Origin: Idiomarina aminovorans
GTDB lineage: Bacteria > Pseudomonadota > Gammaproteobacteria > Enterobacterales > Alteromonadaceae
Assembly (NCBI RefSeq): GCF_023155095.1
Contig: NZ_JAKNDA010000001.1
Span: 682,001-746,000, forward strand
DNA: 64,000 nucleotides
Direction of reading: 5' to 3'
Made by a program: the position numbers and the translations under genes
In this document: in pieces, positions 40,242 to 50,524 of the stretch
How positions within the stretch are numbered: position 1 is the stretch's first letter
Layout: every line of letters begins with the position of its first letter
The notes under the pieces: model-generated
Told to the model about the DNA's origin: nothing
The model's input: only the letters and a program-made list of their open reading frames with translations
The model's database searches: none

Positions 40242-41231
40242 CTATAACGAATTTTTCTGCTGATAATAAAGGTTTGCAGCAACCTGTTGCGCTGAATTTA
40301 AAATCAGCTGACTTAACGGGTGTTGTGGCTGCGCTAATAACAGCGGCGTATCACCATCGAGGCTTTCGCGTAACTCGCTGTTTAAAGGCCATTGGCCGAG
40401 TAACGGCAAGTTATGCTCTGCTGCCATAACAGCGCCACCGTTCTTACCAAAAACTGAATCCTCATACCCACAGGATGGACACTGGTAATAGCTCATGTTC
40501 TCCAATATACCAACCAGCGGAATATTCAGTTTTTCAAACATGGCAACACCTTTTTCTGCGTCCTTAAGCGCCACGGTTTGTGGTGTGGTAACAACCACTG
40601 CGCCGGTAACTGGTAGCTTTTGTGCCATGGTCAGTTGAATATCGCCGGTGCCGGGCGGCATATCAACAATAAGGTAGTCCAGAGCCGGCCAGGCCGTGTC
40701 GTTATAAAGTTGCTGCAAAGCGCCACTGGCCATGGGTCCCCGCCATATGGTTGCGTCGTTATCGTCGACTAAATAACCGAGCGAGTGCACATAAAGCCCA
40801 TGGCGCTGTAAAGGCTGCATTTTATTGTTTTTGGTCAGCTCCATTGGCAAATCGCTGCCACCCAGCATGGTCGGAATAGACGGCCCGTAAATGTCCGCAT
40901 CGAGTAATCCGGCCCGGGCTCCTGACTGAGACAGCGCTAAGGCTAAATTGACACTCACCGAAGACTTACCGACGCCGCCTTTTCCGGACGAAACCACAAT
41001 CACGTTACCGGTCGTTAGCGGCAATTCGGGCTGAGAATTTTTTAACTTTTTAACCTGACAATTAAGCTGCCAATCAAACTGCCCTAGTTCAGCATCCTTC
41101 CGAATAGCTTCAAGCAGGCTTTCACCCGCCGTGAATGGCAAGTTTAGTACTCGTTGTTTACCGGAACCTGTTACCCAGTCATCGGGAATGCCATGGGGCA
41201 ATAAGGCGTGAGTAAAATCTGTCATCATCAA
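40242..41231 (-). CDS. apbC: Iron-sulfur carrier ATPase ApbC/Mrp
   Basis: ApbC is a P-loop scaffold or carrier for 4Fe-4S clusters. In this 329-residue protein the deviant Walker A is VVSSGKGGVGKSSVSVNLA, followed by LLDADIYGPSIPTMLGG, VDMPPGTGDIQLTMAQ, and the cluster-binding CxxC in YQCPSCGYEDSVFG. The N-terminal region is shortened relative to the E. coli protein (369). It is divergent from metG, the order found in E. coli. Confidence 0.95.
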   Translation of the reverse strand: MMMTDFTHALLPHGIPDDWVTGSGKQRVLNLPFTAGESLLEAIRKDAELGQFDWQLNCQVKKLKNSQPELPLTTGNVIVVSSGKGGVGKSSVSVNLALALSQSGARAGLLDADIYGPSIPTMLGGSDLPMELTKNNKMQPLQRHGLYVHSLGYLVDDNDATIWRGPMASGALQQLYNDTAWPALDYLIVDMPPGTGDIQLTMAQKLPVTGAVVVTTPQTVALKDAEKGVAMFEKLNIPLVGILENMSYYQCPSCGYEDSVFGKNGGAVMAAEHNLPLLGQWPLNSELRESLDGDTPLLLAQPQHPLSQLILNSAQQVAANLYYQQKNSL

Positions 41232-41333
41232 CCTCTGGGATCTGTGTATCAGCCAACACCTATGCTAACATGGCCCACATAAAACTTTGGGATTTAGATC
41301 CAATTTATCAACCAAACGGAAGCAGATTTTCGC

Positions 41334-43367
41334 ATGAGCCAATCCGCACGTAAAATACTGGTTACTAACGCATTACCATACGCTAATGGTCCTATCCATA
41401 TCGGTCATATGCTCGGTTACATTCAAGCCGATATATGGGTACGCTTTCAAAAGCTGCGTGGTAACGAATGCCACTTCGTTTGCGCCGACGACGCTCACGG
41501 CACGCCCATTATGCTGAAAGCCCAACAGCTGGGCATAACACCGGAGCAAATGATTGGCGACATGCAGCAGTCACACGAAGCCGACTTCAGCGACTTTTTA
41601 GTGGGTTTTGACCACTATTACAGCACCCACAGTGACGAGAACAAAGAGCTGGCTGAGACAATATACACGCGTCTTGATAAAGCCGGACACATTAAAACCA
41701 AAGTTATCGAACAACTTTACGACCCGCAAAAAGAAATGTTTCTGCCGGACCGCTTCGTTAAAGGCGAGTGTCCGGATTGTGGCGCAGAAGACCAATACGG
41801 CGACAACTGTGACGTTTGTGGTGCAACTTATGCGCCTACCGATCTAAAAAATCCAAGGTCGGTCGTCTCTGGCGCTGAACCGGAATTGCGGGAGTCAGAA
41901 CATTATTTCTTTGACCTGCCGGCATTTGGCGACATGCTCAAAAGCTGGACTCGTTCGGGGTCATTACAAAATGAAATGGCAAACAAGCTTAACGAATGGT
42001 TTGAGCAAGGCTTGCAGCGCTGGGATATTTCTCGCGACGCGCCTTATTTTGGCTTTAAAATTCCTGGCGCTGAAAACAAATATTTTTATGTCTGGCTGGA
42101 TGCTCCAATCGGTTATATGAGTAGCTTTAAAAACTATTGCGAGACCACCGGAAAAGCCGACTGGGATACATACTGGCAAGGCAATAGTGAAGCTGAACTT
42201 TATCATTTTATTGGTAAGGATATTATCTACTTTCACAGTTTGTTCTGGCCTGCCATGTTAAAAGGCGCAAACTTCCGCCAGCCGACCAATGTTTGGGCAC
42301 ACGGGTTTATTACGGTGAATGGTACTAAAATGTCCAAGTCCAAAGGGACATTCATTAAAGCTCGTACCTATCTTGAGCATCTTGACCCAGAATATCTGCG
42401 TTATTATTTTGCGGCTAAGTTGACCAGCCGCATCGACGATCTGGACTTGAACCTGACGGATTTTGCTCAGCGAGTAAATTCTGATCTTGTTGGTAAAGTC
42501 ATTAATATTGCCAGCCGTTGCGCCGGTTTTATTCAGAAAAAATTCGATGGCAAACTTTCAGCTAATATCGCAGACTCCGCTTTATTGGAGGACTTTCAGT
42601 TAGCTGGTGATAATATCGCCGAGCTTTATGAGAAACGTGAGTTCTCCCGGGCTACGCGCGACATTATGGCGTTGGCTGATAGGGCAAACCAATACATTGC
42701 CGATAAAGAACCGTGGCAGTTAATAAAGCAAGAAGGCAGTGAACAGGAAGTCCATGAAATTTGCTCACTGGGTATCAACCTGTTCCGGACTTTAATGGTG
42801 TATTTAGCGCCGGTCGTACCTAAGCTGACCGAAGAAGTGCAGCACTTTCTGAACGACACCTTTACCTGGGAAAGCCATAAAACCGCTCTAACCAATCACC
42901 CAATCAACAAATTCAAAGCGCTGATGCAGCGTGTTGAAATGGATGATGTAAACGCCATGATTGACGCTTCAAAAGAAGAACAAGCTTCACAAGCCCCTGC
43001 TGTCGAAGCCAATGATGAATTGAAAAAAGAGCCCATTGCAGAGCAAATCAACTTTGATGACTTTGCTAAAGTCGACTTACGGGTCGCTCTGATTGCTAAT
43101 GCAGAGCATGTTGAAGGTGCAGATAAATTACTGAAACTGACACTAGATATTGGTGGTCAGACCCGTCAGGTATTTGCTGGTATAAAATCAGCCTATGACC
43201 CTGAAACCTTAAAAGGTCAGTTAACCGTTATGGTGGCAAACTTAGCTCCTCGTAAAATGCGCTTTGGGTTATCCGAGGGCATGGTGCTTGCGGCGGGCCC
43301 GGGTAAAGATGAAATTTATATTCTGAACCCACACGACGGAGCAAAACCGGGCATGCGAATTATGTAA
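41334..43367 (+). CDS. metG: Methionyl-tRNA synthetase
   Basis: This 677-residue class-I synthetase has the HIGH-type motif [13 protein letters not shown], a zinc-knuckle insertion ([20 protein letters not shown]) with four Cys, the KMSKS loop ([12 protein letters not shown], near residue 335), an alpha-helical anticodon-binding domain, and the C-terminal tRNA-binding OB domain ([20 protein letters not shown]). All elements match the E. coli enzyme (677 residues). Confidence 0.98.
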   Translation: MSQSARKILVTNALPYANGPIHIGHMLGYIQADIWVRFQKLRGNECHFVCADDAHGTPIMLKAQQLGITPEQMIGDMQQSHEADFSDFLVGFDHYYSTHSDENKELAETIYTRLDKAGHIKTKVIEQLYDPQKEMFLPDRFVKGECPDCGAEDQYGDNCDVCGATYAPTDLKNPRSVVSGAEPELRESEHYFFDLPAFGDMLKSWTRSGSLQNEMANKLNEWFEQGLQRWDISRDAPYFGFKIPGAENKYFYVWLDAPIGYMSSFKNYCETTGKADWDTYWQGNSEAELYHFIGKDIIYFHSLFWPAMLKGANFRQPTNVWAHGFITVNGTKMSKSKGTFIKARTYLEHLDPEYLRYYFAAKLTSRIDDLDLNLTDFAQRVNSDLVGKVINIASRCAGFIQKKFDGKLSANIADSALLEDFQLAGDNIAELYEKREFSRATRDIMALADRANQYIADKEPWQLIKQEGSEQEVHEICSLGINLFRTLMVYLAPVVPKLTEEVQHFLNDTFTWESHKTALTNHPINKFKALMQRVEMDDVNAMIDASKEEQASQAPAVEANDELKKEPIAEQINFDDFAKVDLRVALIANAEHVEGADKLLKLTLDIGGQTRQVFAGIKSAYDPETLKGQLTVMVANLAPRKMRFGLSEGMVLAAGPGKDEIYILNPHDGAKPGMRIM

Positions 43368-43378
43368 TGGCCAGGCTG

Positions 43379-43681
43379 TCAGTCCATTGAAATAATACGA
43401 CAGCCTAAAATAGAATTTCCGCTGTTGTCGTCCAGTCGCTGACTGTGAACGACTTCAGCGTCTATTTTTAACGGTGCAACTGAACCCGACGAGAGAATTT
43501 CGACAAACAGCTTATCGCCTGTCTCTAAACGTTCAGGCAACTGCAACGAAACGCCTTCTGCGCTTAAGTCCTGGCACACACCGGCCAATTGCTGTTTACC
43601 CTTATCACTTTTCAGAGTAACTTTTACCTCCGCATTAACAGCCATTCGCATAAAGTGTCGATTTTCTGGCGATTCCAGCAT
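43379..43681 (-). CDS. PilZ-domain protein
   Basis: This 100-residue single-domain protein should bind cyclic di-GMP. The two signature parts are present: the RxxxR at NRHFMRM near residue 8 and the DxSxxG at QDLSAEGVSLQL near residue 45. The rest, LPERLETGDKLFVEIL and ILGCRIISMD, follows the beta-barrel pattern. The target process cannot be told. It is convergent with metG, 11 bases apart. Confidence 0.88.
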   Translation of the reverse strand: MLESPENRHFMRMAVNAEVKVTLKSDKGKQQLAGVCQDLSAEGVSLQLPERLETGDKLFVEILSSGSVAPLKIDAEVVHSQRLDDNSGNSILGCRIISMD

Positions 43682-43779
43682 GTTGCCCTCTATTTTTCTT
43701 ATAAAGTGTAAATATTACTTCAGTTTTAGCACGTCTTGGCCGATAAAAAAACAGTATCGGATAACAAGGAACCGTCGTC

Positions 43780-44091
43780 ATGGTAGAAGCTAAATTTTCA
43801 ATAGGTCAACTTATTACTCACAGTCTTTACGGTTATCGTGGTGTAATTATTGATGCTGACCCCTGCTTCACATTGTCTGACAGTTGGTACGACAAAATGG
43901 CAACCTCTAAGCCGGCGAAAGACCAGCCTTGGTACCATATTCTCGTCAATAACTCGTCCATTCAGACTTATGTCAGTGAAAGCAGTTTAGAAGCCGACTT
44001 TTCAGAACAAGAAATTCAGCACCCTATGATCGACTTGCTGTTTTCAGGAAAGTCAGCCAGTCAATATAAGCTGTCAGAGAATCTTAACTAA
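43780..44091 (+). CDS. hspQ: Heat-shock protein HspQ (YccV family)
   Basis: HspQ binds hemimethylated DNA in vitro and acts as a Lon adaptor in enterobacteria. The 103-residue protein has AKFSIGQLITHSLYGYRGVI, DADPCFTLSDSWYD, KDQPWYHILVNNSSIQTYVS and EIQHPMIDLLFSG, all family hallmarks, and matches the usual length (105). The start has AAGGA upstream. Confidence 0.93.
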   Translation: MVEAKFSIGQLITHSLYGYRGVIIDADPCFTLSDSWYDKMATSKPAKDQPWYHILVNNSSIQTYVSESSLEADFSEQEIQHPMIDLLFSGKSASQYKLSENLN

Positions 44092-44152
44092 ATTTGCCGA
44101 TACCCGTTACTATGGTTACCATAGAATAGAACCATACAATGAGGGATCGAAA

Positions 44153-44521
44153 ATGGCAGAAGAAACAATTTTCACCAAAATTATAAACCGTGATATTCCC
44201 GCAGAGATTATCTACGAGGATGACCAGGCGCTGGCGTTTAAAGACATTAATCCGCAAGCCCCGTTCCACTGTTTGGTTATTCCCAAAGACCCCATTGCAA
44301 CGGCAAACGATATTAACGAAGACAACGCAGCTTTGGTCGGTCACTTGTATGTAATAGCGGCTAAATTAGCCGTTGAACATAACTTTGCTGAGGACGGCTA
44401 TCGGTTGGTTATGAACTGTAACGAATACGGTGGCCAGAGCGTGTATCACATTCACCTGCACGTATTGGCTGGTAAAAAGCTCGGTTGGCCACCTTATACG
44501 GATAAATTAAAACAAGTCTGA
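44153..44521 (+). CDS. hinT: Purine nucleoside phosphoramidase, HIT family (HinT)
   Basis: HinT hydrolyses aminoacyl- and lysyl-adenylates and AMP-phosphoramidates. The 122-residue protein has ETIFTKIINRDIPAEIIYED, ALAFKDINPQAPFHCLVIPK, and the triad YHIHLHVLAGKKLGWPP. This is the canonical HinT subfamily, unlike the divergent HIT at 15899. A GAGGGA lies before the ATG. Confidence 0.95.
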   Translation: MAEETIFTKIINRDIPAEIIYEDDQALAFKDINPQAPFHCLVIPKDPIATANDINEDNAALVGHLYVIAAKLAVEHNFAEDGYRLVMNCNEYGGQSVYHIHLHVLAGKKLGWPPYTDKLKQV

Positions 44522-44525
44522 ATAA

Positions 44526-44966
44526 TTAAGGGCGGTACCTGGCATCAAGAATTTTATCGACAACCCAGCGACCGTCCTGCTGAATAAGTACCACGTCGCG
44601 GCGGTCCTTAATGTTATCTCCGTTGTAAGTTCCTTCGAAAATAACCGTCGCCCGTAATTCATTCGAATTGTTTAAGTAGTCAGTCAGGGAATCACTGGCT
44701 ACTTCAATTTCAACCGTGTCAAAATAACGTCCAAGAACATAGCGTTGTACCTGACTGACTGCACCATAATGCGTAATTAAATTAGCCATTCGGGTTGAAG
44801 AGAGTTGTTTGGCTTTGTCTAAGTCATCTTGTTCGTACACAGCATTGTAAAAACTAGTGACAATCTCAGCAGGCTTTGCGTTTGAAAAGTCAGTCGGATC
44901 TTCACTGCCACAGGCTGAAACAGCTGCCGCCACCAAAACCAACAAAAACATCCTTACTATTACCAT
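44526..44966 (-). CDS. Lipoprotein of unknown function, NTF2-like
   Basis: I do not recognise the family with certainty. The 146-residue product has a lipobox (AAAVSAC near residue 19). The body, PAEIVTSFYNAVYEQDDLDKA, then ATVIFEG and DVVLIQQDGRWVVDKIL, has the alternation of helices and strands typical of NTF2-like or DUF4878-type lipoproteins that form a cone-shaped pocket. It lies 6 bases after the GGT gene in the same direction, so they form an operon. Its stop is 4 bases from the hinT stop. Confidence 0.75.
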   Translation of the reverse strand: MVIVRMFLLVLVAAAVSACGSEDPTDFSNAKPAEIVTSFYNAVYEQDDLDKAKQLSSTRMANLITHYGAVSQVQRYVLGRYFDTVEIEVASDSLTDYLNNSNELRATVIFEGTYNGDNIKDRRDVVLIQQDGRWVVDKILDARYRP

Positions 44967-44972
44967 AATCCT

Positions 44973-46712
44973 TTATTCTCCTTTTGCCACGCCTTCACGA
45001 CGTGGGTCAGCGCCACCAATTAAGATGCCGTCAGGATTGATACTTACTCCGTGTAAACCACTGTTTAAATTGATAACTTTTACCTCATGCCCTCGCTTTT
45101 CCAGTTTAACTTTAAGTTCACTTATTTCCCGACCCTTTTCCAGCGACGTATAATCGTTTCTGTTGGTCACATGACCAAGGTTAATCGCTTCTTGCACGTT
45201 AAGGTTCCAGTCCAGCAAACCAATCAGCGTCTGGGTCACATAATTAATAATACGGCTACCACCGGGAGAGCCCACTGCGTGCAGAACCTGTTCGCCACTT
45301 TCATTCAGTACAATAGCCGGAGCCATTGAGCTACGAGGCCGTTTTCCCGGCTCTACTCTGTTAGCAAATTTTTCCTTACCATTACCCGGCGCCAGAGAAA
45401 AATCGGTCAGCTGATTATTAAGCAGAAAACCGCCAACCATAACAGTCGAACCAAAGCCCATTTCAATACTGGTTGTCATAGACAATACGTTACCGTCAGC
45501 ATCGACAATGGAAACATGGCTGGTATTCGGCAGCTCATAAGCAATATCTTGTTCATACTCTGGTTGTAACTGAATACCGGGCTGGGCTTTACCCATGTCG
45601 TTATCAGAAATTTCGTTTGCCCGACTCGATAAATACGCTTTTTTCAGCATGGCTTCAACCGGTATGCCGACAAAGTCAGGGTCTGCTATCCATTGGTTCC
45701 TGTCGGCGTAAGCCAATCGTGACGCCTGGCTGAATAGATGGGCAAACTGTTCTGAATTTGGTTCAAGCTCACTTAAATCAAAGTTTTCTAATATACCTAA
45801 GGTTTGCAAGGTAGTAATACCACCAGAGCTCGGAGGACCCATACCACACACTTGATATTCGCGATAACCATTACAGACGGGCTTGCGCAACTTCGCCTGG
45901 TACTGACTTAAATCTTTAAGGCTTAATACTCCTGGTTCAATAGCGCTGTTTTGCACGGCATTGACAATTTTATCTGCCAATTCACCGGTGTATAAAGCAT
46001 CCGCACCTTGCTCCGCAATTAAGCTCAGGCTTTTTGCATATTCCGGATTCTTTAGCAGGCTTCCCGCCTGAAGCGGCTCGCCATCAGGGAAGAAGTAATT
46101 ACTGGCAGCCGGCATTTTCCTGACCCCGGGGTTAATCTCCATTTCAACCAGCTTAGCCAGTCGCGAAGACACTTCGAAGCCCTGCTTTGACAACGCTATA
46201 GCGTTACTAAAAAGTGACTCCCAATCTGCTTTACCCCAACGCTTATGCGCCAGTTCTAATCCCCGTAACACGCCCGGAGTTCCTACCGAACGACCACCGA
46301 CTACAGCATCAATCCACTGAGGTGCATTGCCTTTTTCGTCTAAAAAAAGTTTTTCTGTTGCAGCCATCGGGGCGGTTTCCCGCGCATCTACGCTGTATAA
46401 CTTTTTATCATCGTTATCCCAGTACAGAATAAAAGCGCCGCCGCCAGGCCCTGATGACTGAGGTTCAACTAACCCCAACATCGCCTGCACAGCAATTGCT
46501 GCATCAACGGCCGAACCACCGCGTTTTAAGACCTCATAGCCCGCGTCAACCGCATGCGGGTTAGCCGCAGCAACCATAAATTTATTGGTGGTAACAGCGG
46601 CTTTATCAGAAAATCCGGTCGCTGCTTCGGGTTCACGAACTTCTTGTTCTGAAACAGGAGAGCATGCACTCAGTACGCCTGCAGCAATTATTGTGGGTAG
46701 CCAGAACTTCAT
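44973..46712 (-). CDS. ggt: Gamma-glutamyltransferase GGT, lipoprotein
   Basis: GGT cleaves gamma-glutamyl bonds of glutathione and releases amino acids. The 579-residue precursor has a lipobox (GVLSAC, Cys near residue 17), then ANPHAVDAGYEVLKRGGSAVDAAIAVQAMLG, the large-subunit text GPGGGAFILYW and VGTPGVLRGLELAHKRW, and the autoprocessing site NTSHVSIVDADGNVLSMTTS, with Thr as the nucleophile. The small subunit ends with GSPGGSRIINYV and ADPRREG. Lipid anchoring is less usual than a soluble periplasmic form. Confidence 0.94.
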   Translation of the reverse strand: MKFWLPTIIAAGVLSACSPVSEQEVREPEAATGFSDKAAVTTNKFMVAAANPHAVDAGYEVLKRGGSAVDAAIAVQAMLGLVEPQSSGPGGGAFILYWDNDDKKLYSVDARETAPMAATEKLFLDEKGNAPQWIDAVVGGRSVGTPGVLRGLELAHKRWGKADWESLFSNAIALSKQGFEVSSRLAKLVEMEINPGVRKMPAASNYFFPDGEPLQAGSLLKNPEYAKSLSLIAEQGADALYTGELADKIVNAVQNSAIEPGVLSLKDLSQYQAKLRKPVCNGYREYQVCGMGPPSSGGITTLQTLGILENFDLSELEPNSEQFAHLFSQASRLAYADRNQWIADPDFVGIPVEAMLKKAYLSSRANEISDNDMGKAQPGIQLQPEYEQDIAYELPNTSHVSIVDADGNVLSMTTSIEMGFGSTVMVGGFLLNNQLTDFSLAPGNGKEKFANRVEPGKRPRSSMAPAIVLNESGEQVLHAVGSPGGSRIINYVTQTLIGLLDWNLNVQEAINLGHVTNRNDYTSLEKGREISELKVKLEKRGHEVKVINLNSGLHGVSINPDGILIGGADPRREGVAKGE

Positions 46713-46789
46713 AAGGCCTCATTCATATTAGGAACAATTTACCCTATCATACGAAGCACAAACCAATGACGCAATGAAAAGGATCCCGA

Positions 46790-47365
46790 ATGGAGAGGTT
46801 TAATCGATACTGGGCAGGGCTTATTCTGGTTCTGATGCTCTCGGCATTTCTGCAACTGATGCCTCAATGGCACCCCCTGCTGACTTTTAATTCAAGCAAT
46901 GTCATGGCTGAAGGTTGGCCACTAATCAGTACCCACTTTATTCATTTAGACTGGTGGCACGCGCTGTTTAATTTTATCGGTTTGGCACTTGTTGTTCTCA
47001 TTTGGCGGGAATACTGGAGCACACGTTGGCTGGTAAACGCTTTATTAATAAGCGGCGTCCTAACATCCGTCGCTCTCTGGATCATTCCCGTCAATTTGAG
47101 TTTTGTCGGTTTATCAGGCGTTTTACACGGATTGCTGGCTTATTGTCTTATTAAGGATATTCGCTCAGGTAAAAAGTGGATGTGGTTAATACTGGCGGCC
47201 CTTATCGCAAAAGTGGTTGTTGAGTTGGTGGGCTGGCAACCGGCGCATTTTATCGGTGAGCATGTCAGCTACATTCATGCCGCAGGCTTGCTCAGTTCGT
47301 TAGCGCTTTATAAATTGGAACGGCGCCGCATTAGCGACGCCGTTATTGATGGTGAATCGAAATAA
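46790..47365 (+). CDS. Rhombosortase (rhomboid-type intramembrane serine protease)
   Basis: Rhombosortase cleaves proteins that carry a C-terminal GlyGly-CTERM signal. The 191-residue protein has six hydrophobic segments, THFIHLDWWHALFNFIGLAL with the H...N oxyanion elements, the catalytic Ser in VGLSGVLHGLLAY, and the His in SYIHAAGLLSSL. Ser-His spacing fits the family. No GlyGly-CTERM substrate is seen in the window. It converges on the S9 peptidase gene. Confidence 0.83.
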   Translation: MERFNRYWAGLILVLMLSAFLQLMPQWHPLLTFNSSNVMAEGWPLISTHFIHLDWWHALFNFIGLALVVLIWREYWSTRWLVNALLISGVLTSVALWIIPVNLSFVGLSGVLHGLLAYCLIKDIRSGKKWMWLILAALIAKVVVELVGWQPAHFIGEHVSYIHAAGLLSSLALYKLERRRISDAVIDGESK

Positions 47366-47368
47366 CCT

Positions 47369-49852
47369 TTATTTCAGGTTTTCTTCAAATAACTTAAAAA
47401 TGCGACGGTATTCGTTCAGCCAGCTTTCTGGCTGGCGAAAACCGTGCGGCTCCACCGGATAAACCGCTGTTTCCCAGTCTTCTTTCTTCAGCTCTATTAA
47501 GCGTTGCACAAGGCGCACGCTGTCCTGAAAGAAAACATTGTCATCAACCATTGGTGAATTGATCAGTAACGCATCTTCTAAGCCTTCCGCAAAGTAGATA
47601 GGTGAACTGCGACGATACGCAATGGCGTCATCTTGTGGCAGATTCAGAATATTCGAAGTGTAACCGGTGTTGTAATGAGCCCAGTCGGTAACCGGACGCA
47701 AAGCCGAACCGGCTTCAAATAATCCGGGCTCTTTAAACAACGACATAAAGGTCAGGAAACCACCATAAGAACCACCATAAGTACCCAGTTTGTCGCCATC
47801 GACATTTAAGTCACTCTCTAAATAACCGGCAACATCGACCAGATCTTCAACTTCCGGCGTTCCCATTTGACGGTAAACAGCTGTGCGCCAGTCACGTCCG
47901 TAACCTTTGGAACCGCGATAGTCTAAGTCCGCCACAACGTAACCGTGTTTATTCAGCAAGCTATGGAACATAAACTCCCGGAAGTAGCCTGACCACCCCA
48001 TGTGCGCATTCTGCAAATAACCTGCGCCATGAATGAACACAACCGCCGGGTATTCTTTGGCTCTGCTCTCATCAAAACCTTCAGGCTTATAGATACGCGT
48101 ATAAATTGGCTCATCAACGTGCGAAGAATCAACACCAACCAATTCAGGCGCAGTCCAGTCAATGCTCAGGAATTTTTCCGAAACGGTATGAGTCAGACGT
48201 TTTGCCGTGTCAGAAGATCCAACCGCCTTATGGTAAAGCTCTGGCGGCATAAGCGGCGTTGAATGAGTCAATAATAACTCGTTATCTTCTGGATTTAACG
48301 CAAATGCTGTCATGCCATCAAGATCGGTCAACGTTTCCGGTTCACCACGACCATCGGTTTTCACCCGATATACTTCGTATATTCCCGGGTGTTCGATATT
48401 CGCCTGAAAATATAAATAATCGCCGCTACTATTTAATTTAGCCGATTCGACAACATAACTGCCTTGGGTTAGTTGCCGCCTATTGCCTTCAATACTCTTT
48501 GCATACAGCTGAGAATAGCCATCGGCTTCTGACATAAACCACAATTCACTGCTATTTAACCAGCCAAATTCATTGTGGGTATAATTGATCCACGCATCAT
48601 CGTGTAAGCGATCCTGTGAAACCAGCTTTTTAGCGGCGGTATCAACAGTGACCAGCCAACGATCTTTGTTGTCCCAGGCTTCCAGCATTACTGCAACTTC
48701 ACTACCTTCTGCATTCCACTGAATAGCGCCGTTATCCCAGCCCCAGTCAGCCATTAGCGTAATTGCACGTGGTTTTTCTTCAGAGCTATAAGTTTCACCA
48801 CGCGCTTCATAGTTTTCACGTTTTACCTCAGCCAGGACATCTTCGTTCCAACCCGGTAAAGTATTGTAGGTCAGCGTCGACTGACTGCCGTCGGCTAAAT
48901 TTAACAGTACCAGCTGATGTTCCACTGGCTTAGCATCGGCCACACGGCGCCGGACATTTTCACTTTTTACGCGCCCGTCTTCGCTGATGTAATTCGGCAT
49001 AATATCGCCTTCGTCACGCCAGCTTTGTGGATCGGTGATAGCTACTAACAGAAAGTCACCTTTTGGTGACAAACTCGCCGATACCAGCTCTTTATTTTCG
49101 GGCAAGTAAAACGGCTCTGGCGCAAGGGTAGAGTTTCGATTTTGTAATTCAGAGCGCTCGGCAAAGCGCTCTTCTGACGCCTTCCGCTGCTTTTGAACAT
49201 ACTGAATTAACTGTTGCTCTTCTCGCGCTAAATAATCCTTTGGTTCTTCATTTGCTTTAGGCTGGTCTTTAAAAGCTAAAGCTGCGACCTGACGGCTTAA
49301 GCCGGAGTTCACATCGATAACAAAAAAGTTATGGCCCTGCTGGTAGCTCAACCGACCATTAGTCATCGGTTGTAAATTATGTTGTTTAGCGTCATCACGA
49401 GTTAACTGGCGAACAGTCCCGTCATTAAAGCGAACAAAAACATTGCCTTCAAAGGTATAAGCTAAAAAAGTGTCATCAGCAGCATGCACTTTTTCATCGG
49501 CAACATACTGGTGCAGGTTTTCTACGGCGACTTTTTGTGGTTCACCGACACCGTTTTCCAGCATCATTAAATCACGAATGTCACTGCCTTCGCGCTTTTG
49601 ATAAAAAAGAACATCGTCGCCGTCCATGCTCCAAAACGCTCGTTCCGGAAAGCGCCCCATCCAGTCCGGATCAGCCATGATTTGTTCCATGGTTAATTCG
49701 GCTGTTCCTTGCGCGCTGGCAAGAGAGTCCGCTTGTAAGGTTGCTGTGTTTTTCTGCGTGTTGGTAGCTGTTGTGTTCTGAGGAGAGGTCGATGCGCAAG
49801 AGGCGACAAACAATGTCGCCCCAATGGCCATCACCAGACGTGATTTCACCAT
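47369..49852 (-). CDS. S9-family prolyl oligopeptidase-like peptidase, lipoprotein
   Basis: This 827-residue exported serine peptidase has a lipobox (LFVASC near residue 19), a long beta-propeller region (about 80-560), and a C-terminal alpha/beta-hydrolase domain. The nucleophile elbow is GTYGGSYGGFLTF near residue 692, the acid is in NSPMVDDNVFF, and the His in VEPHGFRQPES. It resembles dipeptidyl-peptidase-IV-like S9 enzymes. It probably works on exogenous peptides in the periplasm or at the outer membrane. Start follows AAAAGGAAA. Confidence 0.93.
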   Translation of the reverse strand: MVKSRLVMAIGATLFVASCASTSPQNTTATNTQKNTATLQADSLASAQGTAELTMEQIMADPDWMGRFPERAFWSMDGDDVLFYQKREGSDIRDLMMLENGVGEPQKVAVENLHQYVADEKVHAADDTFLAYTFEGNVFVRFNDGTVRQLTRDDAKQHNLQPMTNGRLSYQQGHNFFVIDVNSGLSRQVAALAFKDQPKANEEPKDYLAREEQQLIQYVQKQRKASEERFAERSELQNRNSTLAPEPFYLPENKELVSASLSPKGDFLLVAITDPQSWRDEGDIMPNYISEDGRVKSENVRRRVADAKPVEHQLVLLNLADGSQSTLTYNTLPGWNEDVLAEVKRENYEARGETYSSEEKPRAITLMADWGWDNGAIQWNAEGSEVAVMLEAWDNKDRWLVTVDTAAKKLVSQDRLHDDAWINYTHNEFGWLNSSELWFMSEADGYSQLYAKSIEGNRRQLTQGSYVVESAKLNSSGDYLYFQANIEHPGIYEVYRVKTDGRGEPETLTDLDGMTAFALNPEDNELLLTHSTPLMPPELYHKAVGSSDTAKRLTHTVSEKFLSIDWTAPELVGVDSSHVDEPIYTRIYKPEGFDESRAKEYPAVVFIHGAGYLQNAHMGWSGYFREFMFHSLLNKHGYVVADLDYRGSKGYGRDWRTAVYRQMGTPEVEDLVDVAGYLESDLNVDGDKLGTYGGSYGGFLTFMSLFKEPGLFEAGSALRPVTDWAHYNTGYTSNILNLPQDDAIAYRRSSPIYFAEGLEDALLINSPMVDDNVFFQDSVRLVQRLIELKKEDWETAVYPVEPHGFRQPESWLNEYRRIFKLFEENLK

Positions 49853-49882
49853 ATTATTATTTTCCTTTTTAGGAGTCCTGAA

Positions 49883-50524
49883 TTATTGTGCATCCGCTTG
49901 ATTTTCAGGCCGTGATTGCTGTACCGCGTCAAGCGCTTGCAAACGTTCGTACACTGCCACCAATGTTGGATAAGGCGATATATTCAAATTAAAGCGCTGC
50001 GCATTGTACACCTGAGGTATCAAACAGATATCCGCCAATGTTACCGAATTACCGTAGCAATAATCACCTGCATATTCGGTCAGCCGCTGTTCAAATGCGG
50101 TGAAGCTTCGCTCAACCCAGTTAGCAATCCATTCTAAGCGTTGCTCGTCACTGCAATTGAGCTCACCGGTTAAATACTGCAATACTCTTAAATTGGTAAC
50201 CGGTTGCAGCTCACAGGCTAAGTCATAAGACAATGCTCTGACTCGTGCTTTATCAACGGGGTCGTTGGGCAGTAAAGGTTTTTCCGGATAGCACTCTTCC
50301 AGGTATTCAATAATGGCTAATGACTGATTTAACTTAACATCGCCATCTAAAAACGTAGGAACCAGCCGTGCAGGATTAAGCTTACGATAAGCTTCACTGT
50401 GCTGTTGCCCGCCATCTTTCACTAAATGAACGGGTTCATACTGGTAAGATAAGCCCTTTAAATTTAAAGCAGTACGAACCCGGTAACTGGCGCTTGAGCG
50501 CCAGTAGCCGTAAAGTTTCATCAC
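49883..50524 (-). CDS. maiA: Maleylacetoacetate isomerase (zeta-class GST)
   Basis: MaiA isomerises maleylacetoacetate to fumarylacetoacetate with glutathione. The 213-residue protein opens with LYGYWRSSASYRVRTALNLKG, the zeta-class signature SSxSYRVR, and continues with LNPARLVPTFLDGD and QSLAIIEYLEECYPEKPLL. The C-terminal domain has VTLADICLIPQVYNAQRF. It overlaps the fumarylacetoacetase start region by ATGA with the preceding gene, so the catabolic operon is tightly coupled. Confidence 0.95.
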   Translation of the reverse strand: MMKLYGYWRSSASYRVRTALNLKGLSYQYEPVHLVKDGGQQHSEAYRKLNPARLVPTFLDGDVKLNQSLAIIEYLEECYPEKPLLPNDPVDKARVRALSYDLACELQPVTNLRVLQYLTGELNCSDEQRLEWIANWVERSFTAFEQRLTEYAGDYCYGNSVTLADICLIPQVYNAQRFNLNISPYPTLVAVYERLQALDAVQQSRPENQADAQ

